Assembly (NCBI GenBank): GCA_030600605.1
Contig: JAUVLT010000013.1
Span: 1-35,933 of the forward strand
Direction of reading: 5' to 3'
Source: Mycoplasmatota bacterium
Lineage (GTDB): Bacteria > Bacillota_I > Bacilli_A > Izemoplasmatales > Izemoplasmataceae
DNA length: 35,933 bases
A program made the translations under genes and the position numbers. Below the pieces are notes generated by a model. It saw only the letters and a program-made list of their open reading frames with translations. It searched no databases and was not told the origin of the DNA. Positions 34,174-35,933 of this stretch are shown one piece after another; position 1 is the first letter of the stretch; every line of letters starts with the position of its first letter.

Positions 34174-34370
34174 AAAAATCCTCCAATATGATAAAAGGAT
34201 GCTTATCTTTATTAGATAATCATCCTATTTTAGATTGTATTTTTCGAGAATAATAAACAAAGGTCGCTTAAAACTAAAACGCCTTGATTTTGTATCGAGA
34301 TCAATTCTCTTTTTAAGATTATATTCATAATAGTCAGCCTCGATTCGTATAAATAGTTTTCTTAAATACA
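34174..34370 (-). promoter_or_regulatory. Structured 5' leader of the glutamate fermentation operon
   Basis: About 200 untranslated bases separate the promoter from glmS. On the minus strand several helices can form: AATCGAG with CTCGATA enclosing an ATTAT-GAAT-ATAAT hairpin and a GAGA-ATTGA-TCTC hairpin; a second arm, CAAGGCG...CGACCTTTG; and a strong hairpin at 34196-34226 shortly before the ribosome binding site. I find no match to the cobalamin-riboswitch B12 box or other classes I know. It could be an attenuator or an unrecognised riboswitch. Confidence 0.5.
34196..34226 (-). terminator. Attenuator-like hairpin before glmS
   Basis: AGGATG-C-TTATCT (34196-34208) pairs with AGATAA-T-CATCCT (34214-34226), 12 bp interrupted by one mismatch, loop of 5. 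On the minus strand it is followed by TTTTAT and then the glmS ribosome binding site about 10 bases on. A transcription attenuator is plausible, but the T run is short. Confidence 0.55.
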
Positions 34371-34376
34371 TATAAT

Positions 34377-34404
34377 ATTATACCTATTATATAATATAAA
34401 TCAA
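34377..34404 (-). promoter_or_regulatory. Promoter of the glmS operon
   Basis: TTGATT (34399-34404), 16-base spacer, TATAAT (34377-34382) on the minus strand. Unlike most promoters here it lacks the TGn extension. Confidence 0.75.
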
Positions 34405-34422
34405 GTTTTTTTGAAAAGTTTT

Positions 34423-34436
34423 TGAAAGCGCTTGTA
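34423..34436 (+). promoter_or_regulatory. cre-like CcpA site upstream of the glmS operon
   Basis: TGAAAGCGCTTGTA fits cre consensus TGWAARCGYTWNCW at 13 of 14 positions. It ends 19 bases upstream of the -35 box on the minus strand. CcpA bound here could repress or activate the operon. Confidence 0.55.
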
Positions 34437-34458
34437 AAAACAGGCCTATAATGTAATA

Positions 34459-34480
34459 AAAACACCTTTTAAGGTGTTTT
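34459..34480. terminator. Palindromic terminator-like hairpin
   Basis: AAAACACCTT (34459-34468) and AAGGTGTTTT (34471-34480) form a perfect inverted repeat with a TT centre. No complete gene ends next to it: the glm operon starts to its left and the TnpB element lies to its right. It may be the terminator of a minus-strand gene that was separated by the insertion. Confidence 0.5.
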
Positions 34481-34500
34481 ATCGTTTTTGTTCAAGAAGA

Positions 34501-34531
34501 CCCCCATTTCAAACATAAGTTAAGTGGAGGG
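34501..34531. mobile_element. Isolated hairpin resembling an IS200/IS605 right end
   Basis: CCCCCATTT (34501-34509) pairs with AAGTGG-A-GGG (34522-34531), a 9-bp stem with one bulged A, as in IS200/IS605 subterminal hairpins. It is preceded by CAAGAAGA; the window itself ends in CAAGAA after the tnpB 3' hairpin, so this could be a copy of the same right end. No transposase is attached. This is inference from shape and a short match. Confidence 0.35.
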
Positions 34532-34611
34532 ATGAATTGAACTTATTTTTTTGGTTCGCTTTTTTTCAATATATTTCACAAGAAATACACATTAGCTTAG
34601 CCATAATATGA

Positions 34612-34617
34612 TATAAT
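34612..34617 (+). promoter_or_regulatory. Extended -10 promoter upstream of tnpB
   Basis: TGATATAAT (-10 at 34612-34617) lies 118 bases before the tnpB GTG. No good -35 is seen. It may come from the element or from its target site. Confidence 0.4.
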
Positions 34618-34644
34618 ATAAGTATAAATGATTAATGATATTAC

Positions 34645-34705
34645 GTTGTGCCGAGAATATAACCTGTGAGCCTAATCATAGTTTTAAAGTTCTTTTTGGT
34701 ACAAC
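34645..34705 (+). other. Long-range stem in the tnpB leader, possible left-end structure
   Basis: GTTGTGCC (34645-34652) pairs with GGTACAAC (34698-34705), 8 bp with one wobble, enclosing 45 bases. It lies between the promoter and the tnpB ribosome binding site and may belong to the left end of the element. Confidence 0.35.
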
Positions 34706-34734
34706 ATTTTTTTATAGAAAGCAGGTAATTAATA

Positions 34735-35901
34735 GTGAAAGAGATTAGAAGAAAAGGATATAAATATAGAATATATCCAAATGAAGCTCAAACACTTTTA
34801 ATCAACATGACTTTCGGATGTGCTCGTAAGGTTCATAATCTATATCTAAATGAAAAAAAAGTAATATATGAGTTATATAAAGATTATCCTAAGTTACTTA
34901 GATCTCATACTTGTCGAACACCAGCTGTCCATAAAGTATCATATCAATATTTAAAAGAGGTTGATTCACAAGCATTAGCAAGTGAGTGTCAAATTGTAAA
35001 TGACAGCTTTAGAAACTTCTTCAAAGGTACTCATGGATATCCTAAATTTAAAACTAAAGATGATAGTAAACAATCTTATACATCACATACAACCAATAAT
35101 AATATCCGAATTGAAGGAAGCAAAATAAGAATTCCTAAGGTAGGGTTAGTTAAAATGAAGAAACATCGAGAATTACCTGATGGGGCTATTATTAAAGCTG
35201 TCACAGTATCAAGAAGTGCATCAAGCAAAGATTATGTATCTCTTTGAATAGAATATGAAGAAGAGATAGTTAATATAGATAAGAAGATCCTTAACATAAT
35301 AGGTTTAGATTTTTCACTTAATAACTTATACATAGATCATTTAGGTAGGAAAGCCAACTATCCTAAATATCTTAAAAGTTCATTAGGTAAACTAGCCTTA
35401 GAACAAAGAAGACTTTCACATAAAAAGAAGGGCAGCAACAATCGTAAGAAACAAAGAATTAAAGTAGCTAGAGCATATGAGAAGATATCAAATCAAAAGA
35501 ATAACTTTCATCATAAGTTATCAAGGAAGTTAGTTAATGATTATGATGTAATTTGTGTAGAATCATTAGACTTAAAAGAAATGATGAAGAATAAACGTTT
35601 CAGTCTTAAGATTAATGATAATAGCTACAGCAAGCTACTTAACTACATATCATATAAAACAAAAGATGAGGGAAAATCCCTCATCAAAGTTAATAAATAT
35701 TATGCATCAAGTAAAATATGTAGTGTCTGTGGTAATAAGAAAGAGAAACTAGCTCTTTCTGAGAGAACATATAAATGTGAATGTGGAAACATAATAGACA
35801 GAGATATTAATGCAGCTTCTAATATCGCCTATGAAGGATTACGTATTCACTATACAAACCTTATAAAACAAGAGGCTGGGACAGCCTTGTTAGCTTGGTA
35901 A
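34735..35901 (+). pseudogene. tnpB: TnpB RNA-guided nuclease gene of an IS200/IS605-type element, interrupted by one in-frame TGA
   Basis: A GTG at 34735 with GAAAGCAGG upstream opens a TnpB frame that continues in the same phase to TAA at 35899-35901. The only break is a TGA at 35245-35247, codon 171. All three RuvC acidic residues are kept: D in IIGLDFSLNN, E in VICVESLDLKE, and D in NIIDRDINAASN. The zinc-finger cysteines CSVCG and CECG are also kept. The N-terminus KEIRRKGYKYRIYPNEAQ is typical. Because UGA is a stop in this genome, the product would be truncated to 170 residues; TTA (Leu) to TGA is the simplest origin. No TnpA transposase lies nearby. TnpB uses the transcript of its right end as guide RNA. 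The premature stop suggests recent decay. Confidence 0.9.
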
Positions 35902-35904
35902 ATT

Positions 35905-35922
35905 TACGAACAATGGTTCGTA
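35905..35922 (+). ncRNA. Start of the element's 3' end / guide-RNA scaffold hairpin
   Basis: Three bases after the tnpB stop, TACGAAC (35905-35911) pairs perfectly with GTTCGTA (35916-35922), loop of 4. In IS200/IS605 elements the right end downstream of tnpB forms the omega-RNA scaffold. The rest lies beyond the window. Confidence 0.5.
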
Positions 35923-35933
35923 TTACCCAAGAA

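Noticed and set aside
34174-34370. Cobalamin riboswitch before glmS
   Set aside because: The pathway needs B12, but no B12 box or typical core was found in the leader; kept only as an unknown structured leader.
35245-35247. UGA decoded as tryptophan (Mycoplasma-type code)
   Set aside because: No other gene in the window has an internal UGA, five genes end in UGA (including ATGA overlaps), Trp is written UGG throughout, and an intact RF2 gene is present.
1-35933. tRNA, rRNA genes or CRISPR arrays
   Set aside because: No tRNA cloverleaf, rRNA stretch or regularly spaced repeat was seen; the tRNA-like signal at 22.8 kb is the T-box.

Overview
The window is strongly AT-rich, and 27 of its roughly 31 genes lie on the minus strand. 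The gene content points to an anaerobic, fermentative, low-GC Bacillota (Firmicutes) relative. Evidence includes a Bacillus-like hpf-secA-prfB order, a T-box in front of leuS, CcpA-type cre sites, and catabolic modules known from amino-acid-fermenting clostridia. UGA acts as a stop codon here: it ends ptb, the oxidoreductase beta subunit, leuS, glmS and the DUF1189 gene, and an intact release factor 2 gene is present. This argues against the Mycoplasma code. The exact lineage cannot be fixed from the sequence; a deep-branching relative near the Mollicutes/Haloplasma/Izemoplasma area is only a guess.

Layout, read along the minus strand from right to left. (1) 34.7-35.9 kb, plus strand: a TnpB gene of the IS200/IS605 (IS1341) type that is complete except for one in-frame UGA. 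A second, isolated end-like hairpin lies at 34.5 kb. (2) 34.2-24.8 kb: one operon for glutamate fermentation by the methylaspartate route, glmS-glmL-glmE-mal-citD-citE-citF-citC-citXG. The cit genes are best read as citramalate lyase with its activation enzymes, so the operon turns glutamate into acetate plus pyruvate; mesaconase is not encoded here. The operon has a sigma-A type promoter, a cre site upstream and a structured leader of about 200 nt. (3) 23.9-24.8 kb, plus strand: a radical SAM protein (MnmL/YtqA type), divergent from a DUF1189 membrane protein. (4) 22.9-20.3 kb: leuS behind a T-box with specifier UUA. (5) 20.0-14.7 kb: an operon of a P-loop ATPase, a four-subunit 2-oxoacid:ferredoxin oxidoreductase of the VOR type, phosphate butyryltransferase and butyrate kinase. 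It would oxidise branched-chain 2-oxoacids to acyl-CoA and conserve ATP through acyl-phosphate. A cre site lies at its transcription start.

(6) 14.2-14.6 kb, plus strand: two small membrane proteins with very strong ribosome binding sites, divergent from a DnaQ-like exonuclease across a palindromic promoter region. (7) 13.7-12.6 kb: a small cysteine-containing protein of unknown function and long-form HPF. (8) 12.5 kb to the left edge: a tightly packed series secA, prfB, yitT-like, S41 protease, recX, glgB, glgC, a fused glgD-glgA, and the 5' part of glgP, which runs off the window. Most neighbours from prfB to glgD-glgA overlap by 1 to 14 bases.

Taken together the window describes a glycogen-storing anaerobe that ferments glutamate and branched-chain amino acids. 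Likely CcpA sites sit on both amino-acid operons and in front of glgP, which would tie these functions to sugar availability. No tRNA, rRNA or CRISPR array was seen.
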